Source of the DNA: Sordaria brevicollis
Taxonomy: Eukaryota; Ascomycota; Sordariomycetes; Sordariales; Sordariaceae
Reading direction: 5' to 3'
NCBI GenBank assembly: GCA_033439795.1
Contig: JAUTDP010000007.1
Location: 3,162,001-3,226,000, forward strand
Length of the DNA stretch: 64,000 nt
In this document: piece by piece, positions 47,001 through 58,243 of the stretch
Position numbering within the stretch: position 1 is the stretch's first letter
Layout of the letters: each line of letters begins with the position of its first letter
Made by a program: the position numbers and the translations under genes
The notes under the pieces: model-generated
What the model was told of the DNA's origin: nothing
Seen by the model: only the letters and a program-made list of their open reading frames with translations
Database searches by the model: none

Positions 47001-48574
47001 GCCGTTAGTGCTGGGCATTTCCACTACTAATGTCGATGGGTGCTCTTATGGAGATATCACGATGTTAGAACCTAGCTCCCCATGGCCGGGTTGGTTTGCG
47101 ACAGTAGTGTGCAAAAGACCCAATTGACATTCAGCCCAAAAGCTTCTAGATCCCAGGAAAGAAGGTTGAATTGAGATGACAAAACCTGGAAGTCGACACC
47201 GGAAGCTGTAAAAGAGGGAAGAAAAAAAAAAAAAAAAAAAAAAGGAGAGTGGGCGTGTGGGAAGCAGCAAACATCAACGACCCTCCTTCCGTACGACGTG
47301 CAGCAGCGGGACTGCACGAATTTAGCGGCTGCAGGTCGTGGTTGTGGGTACTTTTGTGGGTGCAGAGAGCCGATGGACTGTGTTAGCGCATTTCTTGTTC
47401 CATGCCAATGTCCACCACTAAAATTGCATGGCCAGCTATCCCATCCTATCCTGCCGCACTGCACAGGGCCGTACCGGCGTCGCCTGCTGGTCTCTCGGTC
47501 GCTGCCCTGGCTAATCTCTTCGGGGCAATCCACTAATCCTCTCTCGTCGCATCCGCTCCCCATTGCTCCCCATCGTCCTCTCTTGCGCCGTGAACAATCC
47601 CAGAACCGACCCCATCACCTTTAAAGTCAATCATCTCGCTTGCGCTCTCACGACCTCCAGCTCTTGATACGCCCTTGACTTCTTCCACTTTCCCTCTTTT
47701 CTGCATCTGCCCGACCTCCGGCCCGTTGTCTACCACGCCGCCGCCGTTGTCTTCCTTCTTTGGCCCGCCCGGTTTTGGTCCTCGATATCCCTTTCTTGAT
47801 TATTTTTCTGCCCTTCTAGGTTCAGGTTCCAGGTCCTTTCTGGCTAATCCAAGCACGCAAGGCGTGCCCGTGTTGAGAGTGTGTCCGTGTTTCTGGTCGA
47901 CCAACCTACCGACACCACTGCACCCTCCCCCGACCTTTTCGGCCTCCGCGCGCCAATTTTCCCACCTGCAACGACAATCGCGGACCGGAATCAGCGTTGT
48001 CGCGGATATTATTTTTTCGAGTTACTTTTGGCGGAAATCTCGAAACCTGTCGCCCACCTACCGACCAGACGTTTCAGACCCCGAAAAAGGAGTTGGCTGC
48101 CACTCGATCGCATTTCAGGGCCTCGAAGGACTAATAGGTACTACTCTGCCGACCGAAGGGTAGGATAGGGGTTGGGTCTTTTAGATTGGCGAAAGCTGGA
48201 TTCACAGTTGCGAACAAGAGGTTGGTGATTTTCCATTCACTTTCTTACAATTTCTCCATTGCCGTCCCACGTTCCAGACAGCTCGTTTCACTTTGTTGTT
48301 CCTGTCTCGCTGGCTGCCTCCGTCGCTGCTGCTTGTCCTCCACGTTGCCACTGATCGCATCGCACTGCCCCCAATCTCCAATTGATTGGTGCTGCAAGGC
48401 TGTCGACGGGACTCGTCCGCCTCACTCTCCAAACCCAACAACCGCCGCAACTTTAAAGCTCGCCCAGGACGCTATAGCCAAAACCTCGCGCTGATAGCTT
48501 TGGCGTTGGTTGTTCAGACATTCATTTGAAACCAGAGTTTGAAAAACAAAAAAAAAAAAAAAGTACCCTCGAAA
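44019..48574. other. Large divergent intergenic region between ABC transporter (-) and csp-6 (+)
   Basis: 4.56 kb without a supported gene. The right 1.1 kb (about 47440-48570) is pyrimidine-rich with several short upstream ATG frames, consistent with a long csp-6 promoter and 5' leader. A poly(A) run of about 22 lies at 47222-47243. A 162-codon frame at 47675-48163 is low-complexity Pro/Ser/Phe and probably leader sequence. Confidence 0.5.
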
Positions 48575-50198
48575 ATGGCATTGAGCGCGGACGACACAAC
48601 TCTCTCGGCCCCTGGCAGTTCAAAGGAGATGCGGACCCACGACGACGCAGTGGCAACAAAAAGAGGTAGCGACCGCCTCTTTTGTGATTTTGCGATTTAC
48701 GACTATGATGAACCGGGCTTCATTTCTCTCAAAGTACAAAATTGCTAACTGGCAACTCTACAGGCGACCGTGACAGTATCGGTGGAAACTCGAGAAATTC
48801 AAGAAGCAGTACGTTTAAACGAAACAATGATCCCAGCTCGTTTAGTAACCAAGGATTTACAGGAACAAGAGCATCCGCCAACATGAGCAACTCGAACCCG
48901 GTAGTTACTAAGAAGAAGAAGGGTGGCTTTCTCGCCATCTTTGGATGCTGCGGCGTCCCTGATGATGCGAACGGTCTCGACACCCCGGTACCAAGCCACA
49001 AGCTCGATAGGATTCCCCCTAGGCCGGCGACCGCGAGCAGGAGAACAGCAACCCCGTCCGAGCAACCAACTGCGAGCAAGACCCAGCTGTTCGAGAAGGA
49101 GCCAGTTCAGCAACCGCAGCCGACCCAAGAAACGTCTAAGAACGGGAAGCGGGTATCAGGAACGAGTACTCAGGATCAGTCGACAGTTGGCGAAAGGGAT
49201 GGGGAGTCCAAGCAGACAACAATCGTTGGTCCCGGCTCAAGTAGCCCGCTGGCATCGGTAGAGCCGCCACAACAGACCAACAAGGAAGTGGAGGTGGTTG
49301 AGGAGGTGGTTAATGAGAAGGACGAGGAAGGGGATGTGCAGATGCCTGATGTTGCCGAGGAATCACAACAACAGGCTTCCAAAGATGCGGCTGATGCCGC
49401 TACCGAGGAATCGTACACGAACCTCCCTCCTCCACCTCCAGGCCCGATTCCCGCAGCTCCAACTGCGCCAACAAGCGGTGCGCTAATCGAGAGCCCTCCC
49501 GTCTTTCCTCCCGAGCAACCTCAGAAGTTCCTACTCCCGCCTCAAGCACCCGAGTTCAAGGGCAAGAAGTGCCTTGTGCTTGATTTGGATGAAACTCTCG
49601 TGCACAGCTCTTTCAAGGTTCGTTTCGTATCCGCTTACCCTCTTTTCCTGGTTCAAGAGCTGACTGGTTGAACTACAGATTCTCCACCAGGCCGACTTCA
49701 CAATACCCGTTGAAATCGAGGGTAACTACCATAACGTGTATGTCATCAAGCGACCAGGTGTAGACCAGTTCATGAAGAGAGTTGGCGAGCTCTACGAAGT
49801 TGTTGTCTTCACTGCGTCCGTTTCTAAGGTACGTCAAGTAGAATTCCGCTAAATGTTTTGACGGATCGGGCGCTAACAATTATCAGTACGGTGATCCGCT
49901 GTTGGACCAGTTGGACATCCACGGCGTCGTCCACCATCGTCTTTTCCGTGAGAGCTGCTACAACCATCAAGGCAACTACGTCAAGGACCTGTCCCAGGTT
50001 GGACGCGACCTTAAGGATACCATCATTATCGATAACTCGCCAACCTCGTACATCTTCCACCCACAACACGCCGTGCCCATCAGCAGTTGGTTCTCGGATG
50101 CGCACGACAACGAGCTGTTGGACCTCATTCCCGTTCTGGAAGACCTTGCCGGTGCCAACGTGCAAGACGTTAGCCTGGTTTTGGACGTCACTCTCTGA
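48575..50198 (+). CDS. csp-6: CTD-like phosphatase, CSP-6/Psr1 type
   Basis: HAD-superfamily protein phosphatase of the NIF/SCP group, the counterpart of yeast Psr1/Psr2 (plasma-membrane phosphatases acting with Whi2 in stress response) and, by family, of Neurospora CSP-6 (conidial separation). Exons: 48575-48665, 48764-49617, 49679-49828, 49887-50198; 468 aa. After a short head there is a lysine patch and [17 protein letters not shown], whose Cys pair resembles the lipid-modified Cys motif of Psr proteins. A long Pro/Glu-rich linker follows, then the catalytic domain: [17 protein letters not shown] (DxDxT nucleophile motif, about residue 305), [75 protein letters not shown] and the [17 protein letters not shown] end. 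Branch points GCTAAC precede acceptors. It is preceded by a long leader, suggesting translational control. Confidence 0.92.
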
Positions 50199-52418
50199 AG
50201 CGTTTCTCGTGAAAGCTTTTCGTTTTGATGATACAACACCTCGCGGATGGACGGTTCAGGCCAACCCATTGCGGGGTGTTTTGGTTCATATTTGTCTCAA
50301 CCAAAAAGGCGCAAATGCGTCATACTGTCTAATCATCTAAATATGGCATGGCGGGTTCCACAGACATGACTGTCTGGTTACCACCCCGCCTTCCAGATCC
50401 AAGAGGTTGCGGCCGACCCAAATGGCGGCCCGCTGCATATGGAGGGATATGCACAGCATCATCGCTCTCGTGCCTGGTCACTCCGAGCACCGTGAACCGA
50501 AAGGAAAAGGGACGGGAGAGTGTGCTGTTGGGTCCAGCATAATTCGAGGATCACCTGAAAAAAGAACCGGCTTGGGGATTGCCGGCTCGGTGCGGCCCAG
50601 TGTGAAGCGTAAAAACTATCCATACACTGCGAGTCCCTGTCAGAATGACGGGCTTCCATTTTTTTCGAGTTGGAAGAGGGGGAATGAGGGAAGCGAAGAG
50701 ATGGATGGAGCATCACCCAGTACCATTGTTTCTAGTCCCGTGCTGCTAGCGGAGGAGCGATGTTTCACTGTGGTTGGTTTATCTTTTGCCTGTCAGCGGG
50801 CGCAAAGTTCTTGCTTAGCGCGCACATACACCCGAGTGCTTGTAGGGTGTTTATAGTGTTCTGTTTTCTTTTGTCAGCTTTTTGTCCTCTTTATCATGTG
50901 TCCTCACCGTTTCTCACTCTTCTTCTTCTCCCATCGGGCTTCTCTTCATAATTCCCCCTTACTCAAACAGGCACATTGTTCTTTGTCAAAACATGTATAT
51001 CAATGAGGGTGTTTTTGATTGCTCGCTCGCTCCTTGCTGGCTCGGAGGGATTAAAAAAAAGTCAACAGCATCTGGCATCCCCGTTATGCCTTCAGATATA
51101 CCCACGCTACTCAATTGATTGAACAAGTTACCGACCTTCTCCATCCTTTGCTTGCTCAGTGCATATAATCACTCAATATGTTTTTCTGTTACTTTCCCGT
51201 ATTTGTTGTGCAGTGGTCACTGAAAATCAAAAGTGTAGACGAGAACACAGAGAACTTAGACGACACGTCAAACATCCTAATTACAACAGATGAAAGGTGT
51301 CGCTCCGCCCAGTTTCAGCGGCTTTAGCTTACACCCCAAATCACCATCAAAGAAGTACCAGCATCAAACCAGTTGCTTCGAGAAAAGATCAGCATCGGCA
51401 TTCCCGTGTTGTTTGGGGCTCTCTTGACCCAGACCCGGGAGAGACAGAGCAATCGAAAGCGAGAATGGAAGAATAACGCATATAGTGCTATGCAGTAGAG
51501 CTCCTGTCAAGTCCGCGACGAAGCCTCGTATGAAATTTCTCACTCGCGATGAAGACTTGGCCAGTGAAAGCTGCTTTGGGCGAACATATTCTTCTGCGTC
51601 CAGACTTTTCGAGATAACCGGAGAAATGTATATCCTAGGATTAGAGACAGTACCTCTATGCTCTAGCCCTTGAGCCGGCGTACGTAGAGCCTCATGTCCA
51701 CTTGATTTCCCTTCATCGGTCGCATGCACCTCGAGTTTTGTGTGCAGTGCGAAAACCGCATGTTCCCTTGACTGAGCTGCTGGCGATGGGGACCACGGCC
51801 ACTGCAGCAGACCTGTGCAGCAATGCAAGGGGCCAGGGACCCTGACGACGTTGCTTGGCATTCGCACCTGAAATCCGGGGATTCGCAAGAACGCCCCCAC
51901 AGTTCCTCTTGAACCCAGATCCGTCCGTCTCAACCCTGCAGGCGCGACAAGGAAGCCATTCAGGTACCGCGCACCTTGCGAACTTGCTCCGAAAACGTGC
52001 ACAAAACCGCAGCTCCCCTTTGGGTCCCACCAAATTGTGCACGCCTAGTGCGCGGCTGAATAGAATGTGGCCCAAGCTCTCAGCTTGCCTGCCCCGGCGA
52101 GCGGCGAAGCCCAGCCTTGGAGCTTGGCTCGCTTTGGTTCGGGGCTGGCAAGCGATCTTTCCAAACCGTGGCCTCAATTGGAAAGCACAGACCAAGGTCT
52201 TGCTTATTAGGGGGACCCGTGGAACGACAAGGTACGCCGCATCTCCAAAAGCTTCCACCATTGAATTACGGCCACGATCATCCATCACCACCAACTACCC
52301 ATCCACGCGACGACGAACTTTATAGTGTGAAGGATCCCTTTTGATACCCTCCTTCACCAACTCCATTCTCTTTTTCTGCTCTTTGCACCTTAATCCTCTT
52401 TTAATATCTTCCGTCACA
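50199..52418. other. Intergenic between csp-6 and sec61 beta
   Basis: 2.2 kb. A small perfect hairpin CAGACATGACTGTCTG lies at 50361-50376, about 160 bp after the csp-6 stop. Overlapping frames of 212 and 193 codons on the minus strand (51364-52294) are unrecognised and judged GC-driven. The last 100 bp before 52419 are CT-rich leader. Confidence 0.5.
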
Positions 52419-53018
52419 ATGGTACGTTCTTCCCCAATTAACTACAGCAGCTACCTTCCCTGCTGTTTTGTTATCGTGATCACGATGGCATCATACTACC
52501 AGCTTCCAACCACGTCCTGTGGCTCGACATTGGGGAAAGACGTGATCACATTGCTAACGATGCATCTTCAAACAGTCTTCTCCTCGTGCCTCCTCCCCCA
52601 CCGCGGCCGCTGGCCCTGCCGGCGTTAGCTCTGCTCGCCCCTCCTCTCCTCCTCCTCCCGGCGGTGCCCGTACCGCCATCCGTCGCCGTGCTGCAGCCGA
52701 CCAAAAGGAGAAGATTGCCAATGCTCGTCCCAACAGCACGCGCGCCGCTGGCGCCGGTGGCTCTAGCAGCACCATGCTCCGTCTCTACACCGATGAGAGC
52801 CCCGGCCTCAAGGTCGACCCCGTTGTCGTCCTTGTTTTGTCACTGGTCTTCATCTTCAGCGTTGTTGCTCTTCACAGTACGTCCACACCAAAGAACTTTG
52901 GGGAGTGCCTTAGTCTTCTGGCACTACCAGCTCCCGTCATAAGAAAATGGCAGTACAGTGGCTAATATATACTTCTTCTCTAGTCATCGCCAAGATCACC
53001 CGCAAGTTCTCAAGCTAA
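52419..53018 (+). CDS. sbh1: Sec61 complex beta subunit
   Basis: Tail-anchored beta subunit of the ER Sec61 protein-conducting channel (yeast Sbh1). Exons: 52419-52421, 52576-52876, 52984-53018; 112 aa. The first coding exon is just ATG, followed by GTACGT; intron 1 (154 bp) has a GCTAAC branch and ends AAACAG. Exon 2 reads [16 protein letters not shown], then [20 protein letters not shown] (conserved basic stretch), [20 protein letters not shown] (the family signature) and [19 protein letters not shown], the membrane helix. Exon 3 ends [10 protein letters not shown], a short luminal tail. The intron directly after the start codon makes the frame hard to find by ORF scanning. Assignment is firm from the [16 protein letters not shown] motif. 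Confidence 0.96.
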
Positions 53019-55821
53019 ATGAACTGACCATTAACAAAAAAAAAACACAACTGCTTTTCCGAGGCGATCTGGTTTTCCCATTTACGGCAGCGGCTTACTC
53101 TTGATACCAGGGTAGTTGGGACGGAAAATGAAAACGATGAATGACGGCAACATATTACAACTTATACCACACTCGCACGAAACACACAAACTATGGAGCA
53201 GAAACCCCTTCCTTGCTGCTGCAAAACCCATATCGAGGATCTGGCTCATCTGTTCTGGGCCACAAATATTCCTGGAGAGGCGTGGAGGAGCCGGTAGTAG
53301 GCACTCCTGAGCTCGGCGAGGAGGGGCCATGTTTCGTGCATAATTACAGAAGGAAGGATATCAAGGAAATGGATGAAGTGGGCGCGGTTGGGGCTCTGGG
53401 ATTTAGGGATTTGGGGGGTGGCGGAAACACCAACCAGCAAAAGGAAACCGCGCGCATGACAGGGTTAGAGAAAATAACGAAACCCATGCACAACCTTTTA
53501 CGTCTCCTGAGCCCATGTTAGATGTCCATCTGCGATTTTCGTTTCTTTACGGGACGAAGTTGGATGGGGAAACGGTTGCCTCTTTTTGTTCTGTCTGTCT
53601 TAACTATGTACTTGGCTTGTACGATGGCAATCGATTTATTCTTTTTATGGGAAGACGTAAGGGACTTAAACTGGAGTATCTTGACTACACATCGCGGCCG
53701 TGTCTGCTATCCCGTCCCCTTGACGTCCCCTTGAGTTTCATCCCAAGAGCTTCTGGCCTGCTACCAAGCTCAGACCAACCTGCTCAAACGTGCAAGACAG
53801 TAATTCCTCCAAGCATGAGGACTCGAGACTTCATCATCTATATTTCCCACGACTTCCTCTATATTTTTTGATAGGCTTCATATACCCGCTGGTGCATCAG
53901 AACTCAGGACTCAGCATCTGTCCTCATCATAAACCGGCTTCTCTAACTCACTTCTGTTACAGCTAACCTCGAGACTGTACTACGGTGTTTGTTGCTTGCT
54001 GTTCACTTTCTGCGACAGAGATAGGTATCAGCCACAACAAACCCCCAAGGGCGTTCCGCTGTTTGAAGGCGAACTCCGTGCTGGTTTATCTACTTCGGGC
54101 TTTTACTTCTAATTGCTCTATGGGGATAGTCAATATCTTTAGGTGCGCAAGATGTAATGGCTTGAATCTAAGAAGACCGGATGACGTCAAAGGCTGTTTT
54201 GTTGGTGACAGAGTTATGAAAGACACTGTAGATGTCTTTAACTCTTACCCGGAACTCTACAACCTGACAACATTAATGATACCAAGGTCAACCTTCACAT
54301 TATCTCCATCTAAAACTATGAGACTTATTGACCTTTCTTGATCTGAACTCCGTCCCAAACCTGAAATTTTTTGTTCCGTGTTGACAAAACGTATCGTAAA
54401 GGCACCTCCAACACATGCAAAGATATATACCCATAACATCCATATAGCGAACAGCAAAGACAGTACACGTCCAAAAATGATAAAACGGTATCACATGCAG
54501 CCTGATGGTTAAAATGCTGAGACGTATCATATGCTGTGTCACTTCAGGAAGTTACGGATTGAAGTATGTCGTTGTTGGTTGTTTCGATAGTGAATGGTTT
54601 GACGTCCTAAATATTTATCCTTTGTCATAGCTGTTAGCAGGGTTGAGAGAAAGTTAGTGGTGCTTAAGAAATCTTTGTGATAACTCATCTTCAATGCCGA
54701 GATACCTGATCTTTTCAGCATGTGTATATAAAATCAGAACACATCGTCAAGAGAACTAATATTCAGCCAACCTGAGAACATCCGATCAGCTGTTTGGTAG
54801 TGGTGCAGTTAACTGACGTATATACAGGTCTTTTAGCAGAATTGATAAGCCGGAATACTTCTACGTAGAAGTTCCATGTTGTCCCTTGGTAACACATATC
54901 CCTTTCCACGCTCCGAACGGCAACGCTAATGCGAGTAAACAATAGCATGCGCATCACTTCATCCCACTTTAGTGTTCCACGAACTCTTGATCAACTTTGC
55001 GGACTTTTATGTGGTGTAAATACGCCCATTCACAGCGGGCCTGGCATGGACATGGGACTCGCAAGGCTTAGTAGGTAGCGTATAGATATGCGCGCAGTGG
55101 GTATCTATTCTACCTATCTTTCTTAGCAAGCAGATGCAGCTCGCTGTGAAAGTGAACGAAAGCGGCTTATCCTTTCCTTTTCTCTTATGGCCAACCGGCC
55201 GACCAAGAACCCCCGAGCACCCCCCTTCCCCTCCCCCGCCTGTGCCTTGCTTTGGCTGACATCGTTCCCGCGATGGCGGCCCTGCATCGCGGGCGATCCG
55301 AACTGTTGCGGTTCCTCTGAGTGGTGGATGATCCTAAGCCATGGCATGCACTTCGTCATCTTGTGCGTTGGTGGAGGGAAAGAATAAGCGGCGAGCAAGT
55401 AGCTATGTACGTGATAACGTCAAGTTCTTGATAACTGGAACAGAACTTACATCTATCTTCAAACGAGTCAAAAAGCGACTATATGAAGACGACGGCCAGT
55501 ATGGCAACAAACTTGGCCTAGTTTGTAGCGCAAATGAATGTTCGTTCCAGGCACAGTTCGTTTCTGACTTTGTCCAAAATGCATCCTTCGCTGGAATGAA
55601 AGCCAATGTAAGAGAATTCGGAAAGTATACCTACAGTACCCACGTACAAGGGACCATTATAAGGTGATCGGTTAGCAGCGTGGCATCCATGAGATTAGTG
55701 ACGGCCCTCATATAGCTGACCCAAACATCCTGAGCCCTTATTCATACCATCGAAATGGTGCTCCCTCAACTTCTTTGGTAGCGGGGTTGTCCATCCTTCA
55801 TTTGCGTTCTGATCACCAGAA

Positions 55822-55843
55822 TTGTGCTCCCATGGGAGCACAA
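55822..55843. repeat. Perfect 22-bp palindrome
   Basis: TTGTGCTCCCA is followed at once by its exact reverse complement TGGGAGCACAA, with no spacer. It stands alone in the gene-poor region. It could be a dimeric factor site or chance. Confidence 0.9.
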
Positions 55844-56939
55844 GATGCCTCTATTGAGCGAAATGAGTGGACGCCTAGAACCGAGGAACCCATCCGGCCG
55901 GTGCTGCCGTTTCGTTGTGGTTGCTATGGCCGACCCTATATTGCAACCACACCTTTTGTAGAGGTAACGTCTGGTGCTATGGGAGAAGTCTCCTGGGGAG
56001 TTTCGTGGCCAATTATTTTAACCGCGATGGTGTGAAGAGTGGGAGAGCCGCCGGCCGCCGTGAAGCTCGGCCGGTAGACTGTAGCTTTCTGGCTTTCTGG
56101 GACTTTCTGAGGTTCTGTGCAGTCGATACATAACCAGCTCTACGTGTTTTCGTTATTGTGGCCTTCACCAATCATCTTTGTTTGGGTATTATTGAGAAAG
56201 ACGAATCTCGACTAACGGACGTGATGACGAACGAGCGTTTTTCGGTCGAGGTCGACAAGTGAACATCGAAGTGTTAAACGTCCGGGGTAGTTTCGAATCC
56301 TCCACTGTTCCCCCATTGGTGCCATTTCGCCGTTGTGTTGAGTTTAGCAATTCCACTTGTTCCAACCTCGTGGTTGTCAGAGACACTTTACCCAACGGGG
56401 CAGGTAAGGTTGCATATCGAGTCCGAATGCCCCCAACATTTTGAGAGACAAAAGCGAGAAGACGAATACGTAAACGTACCTCGAAAGGCACGCGCCGTTC
56501 GTGACCTCTTCTATCACGCGAGACTTGCTGCCGTGGTCGCCGAGTTTTCGGCCAGAAAAGCACCGAACAAATGATGTGTTCTCTTTGTGAAGATTTGTGT
56601 CTGATACTTTTGAAAAAGCCCAGCTGACTACAAGCCAAATTGCTGTAGGTTGAGCTGCAGTGGGATCCGATCAGCCGTGTTAGAGAAAGGGGGAGAGAAT
56701 TGAGTGCAAAGATCAACAGCTACGGGGTACCTGATCGTTGATGTTCAACGTCATTCCGGGCTGTTGCAAGACGGGCAATGACAACCCGGCTGTGTGAGTG
56801 GTGGGAAGAGGCAGTGAGCGGGCAGTGACAGTGGTGAAGTGGATTCTCAAGTGGAAGTGCCTGCAAGAGCGCCTGTCCGCTGCTGTGTGAGAAGCCAACC
56901 CTCGTGGACACCCTGCAGGCGCAATCCGGGCCCCCGGCT

Positions 56940-56964
56940 TTCCACTTCCACTTCCACTTCCACT
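56940..56964. repeat. Hexamer tandem repeat (TTCCAC), four units
   Basis: Four consecutive TTCCAC units, strongly pyrimidine-biased, in the gene-free region. Confidence 0.9.
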
Positions 56965-58243
56965 CCGGAAATCCACCTCCCAACTTTGTTCCAGTCTTCC
57001 TCCCCCCGTCTCGCCAGTCTCGCACCACTAAAAACAGACGGGAATGCCACCATTCCTTCCCCATTCCACAAGACTTACGCACTGTTCACCCGGCCCCCGT
57101 TCAGCCCAGGATCAGGCAAGCAAGAGGCAGAATCGACGCGAGAATGCTGGAAGTTGCAACGGCCACGGCGAGCCGGCTATAACCAGACCAGTGAAGAGAC
57201 AGAGATCATATAGAGGTACCTGCCAACCAAAGAGACCACAAGAGACGGGAACCCGGCCAGCATCAGGGAGTCCATCAGGGCACCACCAGTCAAACCCATC
57301 ACCAACCATCCCGCGAAGACTTCCACTTCTCTTCCCGTCTTGCCGTTCCCAAACCCACCCGCGAGTTTGGTTGACATCTCTCCACCATTCACTATACGGC
57401 TGCGCTTGAAATCCCGGCGAGCCAGTTCCCATCCTGCGGTCTTCAACTTTAACTCACATACCTTGGCAACAAGTCATAGAAGGCTATAGAGCTTCCAACC
57501 GGGCTCTAGGCACATCCCATCGTTCATCGGACGAAAGACCGCTACCGGCTTAACCTGATCTCGATACTTGACTAGCTCGGCTACCAAGTTGTCCAAGGAA
57601 GGCTACTCGACTTGCTTGCTTACAGCGTGCATACCGGCTCCTGGACCCCTTATTAAACTTCCGCTGCATGTCTAACTAAAAGTATCTCCCGTCCCGCCGT
57701 CCGTCATCCGTCCAACCTCGAGGCCGTCCGCTCCACTCAGGTCTCCCATTCTCCGTCTCTGCCCGTCTCTCTCCAGTTGTCTTCCACTACTCTTTCTTCG
57801 ACGGCATACTAGACACAATCCCTCAACAATCCAAAGTCGTAAAACCGTGTCCTGCAACAGAAGCCCATCGAGTGGTTAGACAGGATCCTGTCGGAAGCGC
57901 ATTCACCAACTCTTTCTGCCTGACTGGTTACTGCCAGCTGGTAGCTGCATGCGCATCGCAGCATCGCATTGAGAAACAACGAGCCGGCCCCCAAAAGGAC
58001 GATTTTCCCATTGCGCCCCGGCCGCGCGTGCCTCCGCACTCTATTCAATCTCGAAGCGACTTCTTCTATCCCTTTCCTCGGACAGACCACTGCAATTCCG
58101 TCTTTTGCGAATGGTTACAGATACACCGTTGCTTGCTGTCGTCGCCCGTCCGAGCTTATGCTGCGCAGCAGTAGTAGCCAACTCTTTGACTCGGCCTCGC
58201 ACTACCTACTCTCTCCTCCAGTGTACCTCTTACCCATAGCATT

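Larger units (their letters stand above)
53019..58243. other. Large gene-poor intergenic region (5.2 kb)
   Basis: Between sec61 beta and the deubiquitinase gene. No gene supported. The stretch from about 53.9 to 55.0 kb is AT-richer than its surroundings. It holds a perfect 22-bp palindrome at 55822-55843 and a CTTCCA hexamer repeat (four units, 56940-56964). Minus-strand frames at 56189-56716 and 57177-57446 were considered and not accepted. Small multi-exon or non-coding genes may be missed. Confidence 0.5.

Noticed and set aside
47675..48163. 162-codon frame upstream of csp-6
   Set aside because: Low-complexity Pro/Ser/Phe from a pyrimidine-rich leader; better explained as 5' leader or promoter.
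51364..52294. Overlapping minus-strand frames of 212 and 193 codons
   Set aside because: Two overlapping frames of equal quality with no recognisable motif suggest GC-rich chance frames in the sec61 beta promoter.
56290..56310. Box B-like TTTCGAATCC
   Set aside because: No box A, acceptor stem or D-arm at the correct spacing on either strand, so not a tRNA gene.
56189..56716. 175-codon minus-strand frame
   Set aside because: No recognisable domain and composition like non-coding DNA of the same region.
57177..57446. 89-codon minus-strand frame with hydrophobic stretches
   Set aside because: Two weak hydrophobic segments but no family match and a competing overlapping frame of similar length; not enough support.
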